Shown here piece by piece: positions 49,801-64,000 of a stretch of 64,000 bases of DNA. Source of the DNA: Trachythela sp. YZ-2020 (Eukaryota; Cnidaria; Anthozoa; Malacalcyonacea; Clavulariidae); contig JADLSH010000324.1 of the NCBI GenBank assembly GCA_016169945.1, forward strand, positions 24,441 to 88,440, given 5' to 3'. The stretch's first letter is position 1; the number at the start of each line of letters is the position of its first letter. Below the pieces are notes generated by a model that ran no database searches, was not told the DNA's origin, and saw only the letters and a program-made list of their open reading frames with translations. Both the position numbers and the translations under genes were made by a program.

Positions 49801-52800
49801 ATAATCACATAACCATATAACCATATAACCATATGACCATATAACCATATAAACATATAACCACATAACCATATAACCATTAAACCATATAACCACAGAA
49901 CAACTAAACCACCTAACCATGTAACAACATAACCACATAGCCACATAACCACATAAACATTAAACCATATAACCACATAACCACATAACCACATAACTAT
50001 AAAACCACATAACCACATAACCTTATAACGACATAACCATATAACTATATAACCACATAAACATATAACCACATAACCACATAACCATTAAGCCACATAA
50101 CCACGTGACAACATAACCACATAGCCACGTAACCACATAACAGCATAACCACATAACCACATTACCGCAAAACCCCATAACCATATAACCATTAAACCAT
50201 ATAACCATATAACCATATAACTATATAACCATATAACCATATAACCACATAGCCATTAAACAATATAACAATACAACCATATAACCATATAACAATATAA
50301 CCATATAACCATATAACCATATAACAACATAACCATATAACCATTAAACCATATAACCACACAACCACTAAACCACATAACCACATAACCATATAACCAT
50401 ATAATCATATAACAATATATACATATAACCACATAACCATATAACCATTAAACCATACAACCACTAAACCACATAACCATGTGACAACATAACCACATAG
50501 CCACATAACCACATAACCACACAACAACATAAGCACATTACCACATAACCCCATAACCATTAAACTATATAACCAAATAAACATATAACCATATAACCAT
50601 ATAACCACATAACCACATAACCACATAACCACATAACCACATAACCACATAGCCACATAACCACATAACAACATAACCATTAAACCATTAAATCAAATAA
50701 CCACACAACCACTATTTATATAACCACATAACCATTTAACCATATAGCCATATAACCATATAACCATATAATAATATAACCATATAACCATATAACCACA
50801 TAACCATATAACCATTAAACCATTAAACCATATAACCACATAACCATTAAAACAAATAAGCACATAACCGTTAGACCATATAACCATATAACCATATAAC
50901 CACATAACCACATAACCATATAACCATATAACCATATAACAACATAACAACATAACCATATAACCATTAAACCATATAACCACACAACCACTAAACCACA
51001 TAACCATATAACCATATAATCATATAACAATATATACATATAACCACATAACCATATAACCATATAATCATATAACAATATATACATATAACCACATAAC
51101 CATATAACCATTAAACCATACAACCACACAACCACTAAACCACATAACCATGTGACAACATAACCACATAACCACATAACCACGCAACAACATAAGCACA
51201 TTACCACATAACCCCATAACCATATAACCATTAAACTATATAACCAAATAACCATATAACCATATAACCATATAACCACATAACCACATAACCATATACC
51301 CATATAACCACATAACCACATAAACATATAACCACATAACCACATAACCACATAAACACTAAACCACATAACCATGTGACAACATAACCACATAACCACA
51401 TAACAACATAACCACATAGCCACATTACCGCATAACCCCATAACCATATAACCATTAAACCATATAACCATATAACTATATAACCATATAACCATATAAC
51501 CATATAACCATATAATCATATAACCATATAACAATACAACCATATAACCATATAACCATATAACCATATAACCATATAACCATATAACAACAAAACCATA
51601 TAACCATTAAACCATATAACCACACAACCACTAAACCACATAACCATATAACCATATAACCATATAACCATATAACCATATAACCATATAACCATATAAC
51701 CATATAAACTTATAACCACATAACCATATAACCATTAAACCATATAACCACATAACCACATAACCACATAACTATAAAACCACATAACCTTATAACGACA
51801 TAACCATATAACCATATAACCACATAAACATATAACCGCATAACCACATAACCATTAAAACACATAACCATGTGACAACATAACCACATAGCCACGTAAC
51901 CACATAACAGCATAACCACATAACCACATTACCGCAAAACCCCATAACCATATAACCATTAAACCATATAACCATATAACCATATAACTATATAACCATA
52001 TAACCATATAACCACATAGCCATTAAACAATATAACAATACAACCATATAACCATATAACAATATAACCATATAACCATATAACCACTAAACCACATAAC
52101 CACATAACCATATAACCATATAATCATATAACAATATATACATATAACCACATAACCATATAACCATTAAACCATATAACCACACAACCACTAAACCACA
52201 TAACCATGTGACAACATAACCACATAACCACATAACCACACAACCACTCAACCACATAACCACATAATCACATAACCCCATAACCATATAACCATTAAAC
52301 TATATAACCATACAACCATATAACCATATAACCATATAACCATATAACCACATAACCACATAACCATATAACCATATAACCACATAACCATATAACCACA
52401 TAACCACATAACCACATAAACACTAAACCACATAACGTGACAACGTAACCACATAACCACGTAACCACATAACCACATAACAACATAACCACATAACAAT
52501 ATAATCACATAACCACATAATCATTAAACCATTAAACCGTATAACTATATAACCATATAACCTTATACCCATATAAGCATATAACCATATAACCATATAA
52601 CCATACAACCATATAACAATATAACCATATAACCATATAACAACATAACCATATAACCATTAAACCATATAACCACACAACCACTAAACCACATAACCAC
52701 ATAACCATATAACCATATAATCATATAACAATATATACATATAACCACATAACCATATAACCATTAAACCATACAACCACACAACCACTAAACCACATAA

Positions 52801-55800
52801 CCATGTGACAACATAACCACATAGCCACATAACCACATAACCACAACAACATAAGCACATTACCACATAACCATATAACCATTAAACTATATAACCAAAT
52901 AACCATATAACCATATAACCATATAACCACATAACCACATAACCACATAACCACATAACCACATAACCACATAATCACATAATCACATAACAACATAACC
53001 ATTAAACCATTAAATCAAATAACCACACAACCACTATTTATATAACCACATAACCATTTAACCATATAGCCATATAACCATATAACCATATAATAATATA
53101 ACCATATAACCATATAACCACATAACCATATAACCATTAAACCATTAAACCATATAACCACATAACCATTAAAACAAATAAGCACATAACCGTTAGACCA
53201 TATAACCATATAACCACATAACCATATAACCATATAACCATATAACCATTAAACCATATAACAACATAACCACATAACCATAAAACCATATAACCACATA
53301 ACCACGTAACCAAATAACCATATAACCACATAACCACATAACCATTAAACCACATAACCACATACCACATAACCACACAACCACATAACCATATAATCAT
53401 TAAACCATATAACCACATAACCATTAAACTATTAAAGCATATAACCATATAACCATATAACCTCATAACCATATAACCATATAATCACGTAACCACAAAA
53501 CCACATATAACCACATAACCACATAACCACATAACCATTAAACCATTAAACCATATAAACACATAACCATATAACCACATAACCATATAACGACATAACC
53601 ATGTAACCACATATTAACCATATAATCATTAAACCATATAACCACATAACCATTAAACCATTAAACCATATTACTATATAACCATGTAACCATATAACCA
53701 TATTACCATATTACCATATAACCTCATAACCATATAACCACATAACCACATAACCACATAACTATAAAACCACATAAACACATAACCTTATTACGACATA
53801 ACCATATAACCACATAACCACATAAACATATAACCACATAACCACATAACCACATAAACACTAAACCACATAACCACGTGACAACATAACCACATAACCA
53901 CGTAACCACATAACCACATAACAACATAACCACATAGCCACATTACCGCAAAACCCCATAACCATATAACCATTAAACCATATAACCATATAACCATATA
54001 ACCATATAACCATATAACCATATAACTATATAACCATATAACCATATAACCATATAACCATATAATCATATAACCATATAACAATACAACCATATAACCA
54101 TATAACCATATAACCATATAACCATATAACAACATAACCATATAACCATTAAACCATATAACCACACAACCACTAAACCACATAACCACATAACCATATA
54201 ACCATATAACCATATAACCATATAACCATATAAACATATAACCACATAACCATATAACCATTAAACCATATAACCACAGAACAACTAAACCACATAACCA
54301 TGTAACAACATAACCACATAGCCACATAACCACATAAACATTAAACCATATAACCACATAACCACATAACCACATAACTATAAAACCACATAACCACATA
54401 ACCTTATAACGACATAACCATATAACTATATAACCACATAAACATATAACCACATAACCACATAACCATTAAGCCACATAACCATGTGACAACATAACCA
54501 CATAGCCACGTAACCACATAACAGCATAACCACATAACCACATTACCGCAAAACCCCATAACCATATAACCATTAAACCATATAACCATATAACCATATA
54601 ACTATATAACCATATAACCATATAACCACATAGCCATTAAACAATATAACAATACAACCATATAACCATATAACAATATAACAATATAACCATATAACCA
54701 TATAACAACATAACCATATAACCATTAAACCATATAACCACACAACCACTAAACCACATAACCACATAAACATGTAACCATATAATCATATAACAATATA
54801 TACATATAACCACATAACCATATAACCATTAAACCATACAACCACACAACCACTAAACCACATAACCATGTGACAACATAACCACATAGCCACATAACCA
54901 CATAACCACACAACAACATAAGCACATTACCACATAACCCCATAACCATTAAACTATATAACCAAATAACCATATAACCATATAACCATATAACCACATA
55001 ACCACATAACCACATAACCACATAGCCACATAACCACATAACAACATAACCATTAAACCATTAAATCAAATAACCACACAACCACTATTTATATAACCAC
55101 ATAACCATTTAACCATATAGCCATATAACCATATAATAATATAACCATATAACCATATAACCACATAACCATATAACCATTAAACCATTAAACCATATAA
55201 CCACATAACCATTAAAACAAATAAGCACATAACCGTTAGACCATATAACCATATAACCATATAACCACATATAACCATATAACCATATAACCACATAACC
55301 ATTAAACCATATAACAACATAACCACATAACCATAAAACCATATAACCACATAACCACGTAACCAAATAACCATATAACCACATAACCATTAAACCACAT
55401 AACCATTAAACCACATAATCACGTAACCATATAACCATATAACTACATAACCACATAACACATAATCATATAACCATATAACCATATAACCATATAACCA
55501 TATAACCACGTAACCATATAACCATATAACCACATAACCACATAACCACATAACTATAAAACCACATAACGATTAAACCAGATAACCACATAAACATATA
55601 ACGACATAACCATATAACCATATAACCACATAACCACATAAACATATAACCACATAACCACATAACCATTAATTCACATAAATAACCACCACACTAACCA
55701 CATAACCACATAACCATATAACCATATAACCACATAACCATTAAACCATTAAACCATATAACCACATAACCTTTAAAACACATAAGCACATAACCGTTAG

Positions 55801-57200
55801 ACCATATAACCATATAACCATATAACCATATAACCACGTAACCATTTAACCATATAACCATATAACCATATAACCATATAACCATATAACCATTAAACCA
55901 TATAACCACATAACCACATAAACACATAACGATTAAACCAGATAACCACATAAACATATAACGACATAACCATATAACCATATAACCACATAACCACATA
56001 AACATATAACCACATAACCACATAATCACATAATCACATAACCACATAACCATTAAACCATTAAATCAAATAAACACACAACCACTATTTACATAACCAC
56101 ATAACCATATAACCATATAACCACATAACCATTAAACCATTAAACCATTAAACCATATAACCACATAACCATTAAAACACATAAGCACATAACCGTTAGA
56201 CCATATAACCATATAACCATATAACCATATAACCATATAACCATATAACCACGTAACCATATAACCATATAACCATATAACCATATAACCATATAACCAT
56301 ATAACCATATAACCATTAAACCATATAACCACATAACCACATAACCACATAACTATAAAACCACATAACCACATAACCATATAACGACATAACCATATGA
56401 CCATATAACGACATAAACATATAACCACATAACCACATAACCATTAATCCACATAACCATGTGACAACATAACCACATAGCCACGTAACCACATAACAGC
56501 ATAACCACATAACCACATTACCGCAAAACCCCATAACCATATAACCATTAAACATATAACCATATAACCATATAACTATATAACCATATAACCACATAGC
56601 CATTAAATCATATAACAGTACAACCATATAACCATATAACCATATAACCATATAACAACATAACCATATAACCATTAAACCATATAACCACACAACCACT
56701 AAACCACTAAACCACATAACCACATAACCGTATAACCATATAACCATATAACCATATAACCATATAACCATATAACCATATAACCATATAACCATATAAC
56801 CATATAACCATATAACCATATAACCACATAACCACATAACCATGTAACAACATAACCACATAGCCACATAACCACATAACCACACAACAACATAAGTACA
56901 TTACCCCATAACCATATAAGCATTAAACTATATAACCAAATAACCATATAACCATATAACCATATAACCACATAACCACATAATCACCTAACAACCATAT
57001 AACCATATAACCATATAACCGTGTAACCATATAACCATATAACCATATAAGCACATAAGCACATAATATATAACGATATAACCACATAAACATATAACCA
57101 CATAACCATATAACCATTAAACCATATAACCACATAACCACATAACCACATAACCATATAACCACATAACTACATCACGATATAACCACATAAGCATTAA
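40803..57200. repeat. 8-bp satellite, third block with 2-kb-scale higher-order repeats
   Basis: Same basic unit as the earlier blocks, but with clear larger repeats. The variant ACTATTTATATAACC recurs near 43.70, 45.65, 47.74, 48.61, 50.71, 53.03, 55.08 and 56.09 kb, ACATATTAACC near 42.06, 46.23, 49.18 and 53.61 kb, and ATTACCGCAAAACCCC more than ten times. Spacings cluster at 2.0-2.3 kb with some near 0.9-1.0 kb, so long stretches have been copied on top of the 8-bp array. Confidence 0.9.
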
Positions 57201-60200
57201 ACCACATAACCACTAAACCATTAAACCATATAACAACATAACCATATAACCACATAACAACATAAGCCGATAACCACATAACCATATAACGATATAACCA
57301 TATAACCACATAACCACATAACAACATAACCATTAAACCGCATAACCATTAAACCAGATAACCACAAAACCATTAAACCATATAACAACATAACCATATA
57401 ACCACATAAGCATATAAGCGGATAACCATATAACCACATAACCACATAACCACATAACCATATAACCACATAACCACATAACCGCATAATCACATAACCA
57501 CATAACCACATAACCATATAACCACATAACCACATAACCACATAACCACGCAACCACATAACCACATAACCGCATAACCGCATAGCCACATAACCAAGTA
57601 ACCACATAACCATATTACCACATAACCACATAACCATATTACCACATAACCACATAACCACATAAACATATAACCACATAACCATTACCACATAACCATT
57701 AAACCATATAACCATATAACCATATAACCATATAACCATATGACCATATAACCATATAACCATTAACACATATAACCACAAAAAACTTAAATCATATAAC
57801 CATATAACCACATAACCACATAACCATATAACCACATAACCACATAACCGCATAATCACATAACCACATAACCACATAACCATATAACCACATAACCACA
57901 TAACCACATAACCACACAACCACATAACCACATAACCGCATAACCGCATAGCCACATAACCATGTAACCACATAACCATATTACCACATAACCACATAAC
58001 CATATTACCACATAACCACATAACCACATAAACATATAACCACATAACCATTAAACCATATAACCATTTGACCATATAACCACATAACCATTAAACCATA
58101 TAACCATATAACCATATAACCATATAACCATATGACCATATAACCATATAACCATTAACACACATAACCACAAAAAACTTAAACCATATAACCATATCAC
58201 CACATAACCACATAACCATATAAGCCCATAACCACATTACCATATAACCACATAACCATATAACCATATAACCACATAACCACGTAACCATTAAACCAGA
58301 TAACCACATAGCCATATAACGACATAACCATATAACCACATAACCATATAACCACATAACCATTAAACCATATAACCATATAATCTTATAACCACATAAC
58401 CATGTAACCACCTAACCACATAATCACATAACCACATATACACATAACCACATAACCACATAATCCCATAACCATATAACCATTAAACCATATAACCACA
58501 TAACCACATAACCACATAACTGCATAAACACAAAACCATATAACCATTAAACCATTAAACCATATAACCATATAACCATATAACACACATAACCACAAAA
58601 CCATTAAACCATAGAGCCATATCACCACATAACCACATAACCACATAACCATATAAGCCCATAACCACATTACCATATAACCACATAACCACATAACCAT
58701 ATAACCACATAACAACATAACCACATAACCATTAAACCAGATAACCACATAGTCATATAACGACATAACCATATAACCAGATAACCTTTAAACCACATAA
58801 CCATTAAACCATATAACCATATAACCACATAACCATATAAACATATAACCATATAATCATATAACCATATAACGATATAACCATATAAACATATAACCAT
58901 ATAATCGCATAACCAAATAACCATATAACCACAAAGCCATATAACCATTAAATCATTATACCATATAACCACATAACCATTAAACCATATAACCATTAGA
59001 CCATATAACCATATAACCACATAAACATATAACCATTAAACCACATAACTACATAACTTCATAACCTCATAACCATATAACCATATAACCATATAACCAC
59101 AAAACCATATTACCACATAACCACATAACCTCATAACCACATAACCACATAACCACATTACCACATAACCATTAAACCATTAAACCATATAACTATATAA
59201 CCATATAACCATACAACCATATAACGATATAACCATACAATCATATAACCATATAACCATATAACCACACAACCACTAAACCACATAACCATTAAACCAT
59301 ATAACCATATAACCGCATATCCAGATAACCACATAACCACATAACCACGTAACCACATAACCATATAACCATTAAACCACATAATCAGAAAACCATTAAA
59401 TCATATAACCACATAACCACCTAACCATATAACGACAAAACCACATAACCACATAAACATTAAACCATATATCCACATAACCATCAAACCATTAAACCAT
59501 TAAACCATTAAATCATATAACTATATAACCATATAACCATATAACCATATAACCATATAACCATATAACCATATGACCATATAACGATATAACGATATAA
59601 CCATATAAACATATAACCATATAACCGTGTAACCATATAACCATATAACCATATAAGCATATAAGCACATAAGCACATAATATATAACGATATAACCACA
59701 TAAACATATAGCCACATAAACATATAACCATTAAACCATATAACCACATAACCATATAACCATATAACCATATAACCACATAACCACATAACAACATAAC
59801 CATTAAACCGCATAACCATTAAACCAGATAACCACAAAACCATTAAACCATATAACCACATAACCGCATAATCACATAACCACATAACCACATAACCATA
59901 TAACCACGTAACCACATAACCACATAACCACATAACCACATAACCACATAACCACACAACCACATAGCCACATAACCGCATAACCGCATAGCCACATAAC
60001 CACATAACCACATAACCATATTACCACATAACCACATAACCATATAACCACATAATCATTAAACCATATAACCGCATAACCATATAATCTTATAACCGCA
60101 TAACCATGTAACCACCTAACCTCATAACCACATAACCACATAACCACATAACCACATAATCCCATAACCATATAACCAATAAACCATATAACCACATAAC

Positions 60201-62946
60201 AACATAACCACATAACCATTAAACCAGATAACCACATAGTCATATAACGACATAACCATATAACCAGATAACCTTTAAACCACATAACCATTAAACCATA
60301 TAACCATATAACCACATTACCATATAAACATATAACCATATAGTCATATAACCATATAACGATATAACCATATAAACATATAACCATATAATCGCATAAC
60401 CAAATAACCATATAACCACAAAGCCATATAACCATTAAATCATTATACCATATAACAACATAACCATTAAACCATATAACCATTAGACCATATAACCATA
60501 TAACCACATAAACATATAACCATTAAACCATATAACTACATAACTTCATAACCTCATAACCATATAACCATATAACCATATAACCACAAAACCATATTAC
60601 CACATAACCACATAACCTCATAACCACATAACCACATAACCACATTACCACATAACCATTAAACCATTAAACCATATAACTATATAACCATATAACCATA
60701 CAACCATATAACGATATAACCATACAATCATATAACCATATAACCATATAACCACACAACCACTAAACCACATAACCATTAAACCATATAACCATATAAC
60801 CGCATATCCAGATAACCACATAACCACATAACCACATAACCACGTAACCACATAACCATATAACCATTAAACCACATAATCAGAAAACCATTAAATCATA
60901 TAACCACATAACCACCTAACCATATAACCACAAAACCACATAACCACATAAACATTAAACCATATAACCACATAACCATCAAACCATTAAACCATTAAAC
61001 CATTAAACCATATAACTATATAACCATATAACCATATAACCATATAACCATATAACCATATGACCATATAACGATATAACGATATAACCATATAAACATA
61101 TAACCATATAACCGTGTAACCATATAACCATATAACCATATAAGCATATAAGCACATAAGCACATAATATATAACGATATAACCACATAAACATATAGCC
61201 ACATAAACATATAACCATTAAACCATATAACCACATAACCATATAACCATATAACCATATAACCACATAACCACATAACCACATAACAACATAACCATTA
61301 AACCGCATAACCATTAAACCAGATAACCACAAAACCATTAAACCATATAACCACATAACCGCATAATCACATAACCACATAATCCCATAACCATATAACC
61401 ATTAAACCATATAACCACATAACCACATAACGGCATAAACACAAAACCATATAACCATTAAACCATATAACCATATAACCATATAATCATTGACACACAT
61501 AACCACAAAACCATTAAACCATATAGCCATATCACCACATAACCACATAACCATATAAGCCCATAACCACAATACCATATAACCACATAACCACATAACC
61601 ATATAACCATATAACCATATAACCACATAACCACATAACTACATAACTACATAACGACATAACCAGATAACAATATAGCCATATAACAACATAACCATAT
61701 AACCACGTAACCAGATAACCTTTAAACCACATAACCATTAAACCATATAACCATATAACCACATAACCATATAAACATATAACCATATAACCATATAACC
61801 ATATAACGATATAACAATATAAACATACAACCATATAATCACATAACCAAATAACCATATAACCACAAAGCCATATAACCATTAAATCACTAAACCATAT
61901 AACCACATAACCATTAAACCATATAACCATTAGACCATATAACCACATAAACATATAACCATTATACCATATAACCACATAACCACATAACCTCATAACC
62001 TCATAACCATATAACCATATAACCATATAACCACATAACCATATTACCACTTAACCACATAACCATATAGCCACATAACCACATAACTATTAAACCACAT
62101 AACCATGTAACAAGATAACCACATAACCACATAGCAACATAACCACATTAACACATAACCCCATAACCATATAACCATTAAACCATATAAACATATAGCC
62201 ATATAACCAAATAACCATATAACCATATAACCACATAACCATATAACCATTAAACCATATAACCACACAACCACGAATCCACATAACCATTAAACTCTAT
62301 AACCGTATAACCATATAAAGACATAACCATGTAACCACATAACCACATAACCACATAACCACATAACCACATAACCACATAACCACAAAACCACACAACC
62401 ACATAACCACATAACCGCATAACCACGTAACCATATAACCACATAACCATATTACCACATAACAACATAAACATATAACCACATAACCATTAAACCACAT
62501 AACCATGTAACAACATAACCACATAACAACATAACCACATTACCACATTACCACATAACCACATAACCACATAACCCCATAACCATTAAACGATATAAAC
62601 ATAAAGCCATATAACCAAATAACCATATAACCATATAACCACATAACCATTAAACCATATAACCACACAACCACTAATCCACATGACCATTAAAATATAT
62701 AACCATATAACCTTATAACCATATAACCATATAACCATATAACGACATAACCATGTAACCACATAACCATATAACCACATAAACACATAAACACATAAAC
62801 ACATAACCACATAACCACATAATCATATAACCATATAACCACATAATCACATAACTACACAACCATATAACCGTATAACCATATAACCATATAACGATAT
62901 AACCATATAACCATATAACCATATAACCACATAACCACATAATATA
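57201..62946. repeat. 8-bp satellite, fourth domain with a different 1.5-kb higher-order repeat
   Basis: The ACTATTTA marker is absent here. Instead AATCAGAAAACCATTAAATC occurs at about 59371 and 60871, CAGATAACCTTTAAACCACA at about 58775, 60260 and 61695, and an ATATATAACGATATAACC variant near 57065, 59690 and 61168. The unit is therefore about 1.5 kb. CCACATAA units are relatively more common. No gene is supported. Confidence 0.85.
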
Positions 62947-64000
62947 CCGGGTGTCCCAAAAAAAACTGGACAGTGTTTGATTTCATGTAACGTAAAAACT
63001 ATAAACGGTATTGCACTAAAGTAAAGACCGTTCTATTCAGAAAGGGCTAACTTAGATTTTGATATATAACACCTGAATTTACATACAATATTGAGCGAGA
63101 TACAACTGTTTGAATTTGGAATGCGTTTTAGGAATTCGTGAAAACCCGGTAAAAATTGGCTAATTAAACTAATTTGAAACATTGCCTCTTCAAGACAAAT
63201 ATTGTTATGGTATAATATTAACTTTAATTTAAGATCATTTTCTAGCAAATTTACTGTTTTGTTGGTCTTGTTAAACACGTGTGAATAAAAATTAAATAAT
63301 ACCGTACAATAATTCATGTTGATATAAAAAATGTTGGAAAACTGCATTTTTGATGTCTCTTGGGATTATAAATTTCGTAAATGCAAGGAAAGAACGGCGT
63401 CATTTCAACTTTAAATTTCATTCTCAAAATGCCTCGTTTAACGAAAGACCAAAGAGTTTGGATTTGTATCCAATACGCTCAGACAAATAATGTTCAAGAG
63501 GTTTTAAGGCGATGGCCAGAACGGTGGCATTGTATTCCTGCCCCCAATAGGAAAACAATAAAGGCAACGATGAACAAATTTGTACAAGATGGCACTTGTT
63601 TGGATCAAAATAAAGGACGAAGTGGACGATCAAGAACAGCAAGAACGCAAGAAAACATTGATTTTGTACGAGAGTCTCTTCTGGAAAATGGACTAAGATC
63701 CACAAGAAGAAACGGTGTAGGGTTAAGCCGAAGCACTTTCCATCGGATTGTTAAATTGGATATAAAGTTTCACCCATACGTAATGATACGGAGACATGAA
63801 CTGAGAGAAGGCGATCCAGAACAACGCTTGGCATTCTGTAATCGATTTGTGGATACAGTTGGGCAGAATCCTGGTTTTCTTGACCAATTAATTGTATCTG
63901 ATGAAGCGGTTTTCAGCTTGAATTCTGAAATAAATTCGAGGAATGTCATAAAATACGCAGTACGTGGGGATGGCCACCCGCCTGATCATTATGTTGAATT
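62947..64000 (+). mobile_element. Mariner-like element, 5' part (runs off the window)
   Basis: Satellite ends at a TA, followed by CCGGGTGTCCCAAAAAAAAC, a terminal sequence of the type seen in Tc1/mariner-superfamily elements. About 480 bp of non-coding 5' sequence precedes the transposase ATG. The other end lies beyond position 64000. Small minus-strand ORFs here are shadows. Confidence 0.7.
63429..64000 (+). CDS. Mariner-type transposase, N-terminal 190 residues (partial)
   Basis: ATG at 63429 follows AAA and opens a frame without stops to the window end. It starts MPRLTKDQRVWICIQYAQTN, a DUF4817-like helix-turn-helix region, then GTCLDQNKGRSGRSRTARTQ, where the GRSGR-type motif between the two helix-turn-helix parts is characteristic. 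LSRSTFHRIVKLDIKFHPYV leads to the catalytic core, with LIVSDEAVFSLN (first DDE aspartate at residue 158) and GDGHPPDHYVE just before the cut. Such proteins are usually about 350-400 residues long, so half is visible. The visible part is intact, and activity cannot be judged without the rest. Confidence 0.8.
   Translation, partial: MPRLTKDQRVWICIQYAQTNNVQEVLRRWPERWHCIPAPNRKTIKATMNKFVQDGTCLDQNKGRSGRSRTARTQENIDFVRESLLENGLRSTRRNGVGLSRSTFHRIVKLDIKFHPYVMIRRHELREGDPEQRLAFCNRFVDTVGQNPGFLDQLIVSDEAVFSLNSEINSRNVIKYAVRGDGHPPDHYVE

Noticed and set aside
30011..62940. Long minus-strand ORFs of repeated MVIWLYGY-type peptides, up to about 280 codons
   Set aside because: An 8-bp unit whose minus strand has no stop codon is open in all three frames by arithmetic. 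Overlapping ORFs in every frame with the same 8-residue pattern have no codon preference and no gene signals.
30040..62946. Telomere or interstitial telomeric repeat
   Set aside because: The minus-strand unit is TTATATGG, not TTAGGG or a known telomere type, and the array is internal and flanked by transposons.
30040..62946. CRISPR-like array
   Set aside because: There are no unique spacers between repeats, the unit is 8 bp, and the DNA is eukaryotic.
63033..63705. Minus-strand ORFs opposite the mariner element
   Set aside because: They are shadows of the plus-strand transposase and of its AT-rich leader.

Overview
This is eukaryotic, very probably invertebrate animal DNA. It is AT-rich and packed with transposons, has genes with GT-AG introns and AATAAA signals, and carries large tandem arrays. 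Three things point to a cnidarian, though none is decisive: the style of the protein kinase, the animal tnp2-type transposase, and an interspersed repeat with TAGCCTGCGTAGCTGGCGG ends. No ordinary single-copy housekeeping gene is visible.

Layout. (1) 1-6087: a tandem array with a unit of about 1.68 kb, 3.6 copies. Each unit holds a foldback MITE, inverted arrays of a CACAAGTAAC decamer and a broken Tc1-like transposase fragment. (2) 6088-30039: a block of about 24 kb bounded by 17-bp perfect terminal inverted repeats (CACAGGACGAAAAGCGC) with subterminal TTAAAG-rich repeats. I read it as one giant EnSpm/CACTA-type transposon. It carries on the minus strand a three-exon tnp2-family transposase gene (29478 to 23913, one frameshift) and a second gene with a coiled coil (12604 to 7716, exon structure incomplete). 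On the plus strand it carries a 383-residue protein kinase gene (13163 to 22970) whose exon 1 and exon 2 region is tandemly triplicated. Each of the three units contains a head-to-head pair of tRNA-like SINEs. Smaller elements (foldbacks, MITEs, a tRNA-derived SINE, a hAT MITE) lie in the introns and spacers. (3) 30040-62946: about 33 kb of satellite with an 8-bp basic unit (CCATATAA and variants), interrupted by a 5'-truncated CR1/L2-like LINE (30388-31380) and by two DNA elements (39603-40802). (4) 62947-64000: the start of a mariner-like element with a DUF4817/DDE_3-type transposase that runs off the window.

How the parts may work together. The tnp2 protein would be the transposase of the 24-kb element. 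The coiled-coil/basic protein is a candidate accessory DNA-binding protein, comparable in position to plant TNPA, and the subterminal repeats are its plausible binding sites. The kinase looks like cargo captured by the element; it keeps its catalytic motifs and correct splice phases, so it may be expressed. The coiled-coil gene and the kinase start 558 bp apart in opposite directions, and the kinase and the transposase converge near 23.0-23.9 kb.

Main cautions: the two sides of the 24-kb element lie in unrelated tandem arrays and no clean target-site duplication is visible, so a rearrangement or an assembly join at one end is possible. The hundreds of Trp/Tyr-rich minus-strand ORFs between 30 and 63 kb are artefacts of a stop-free 8-bp repeat, not genes.
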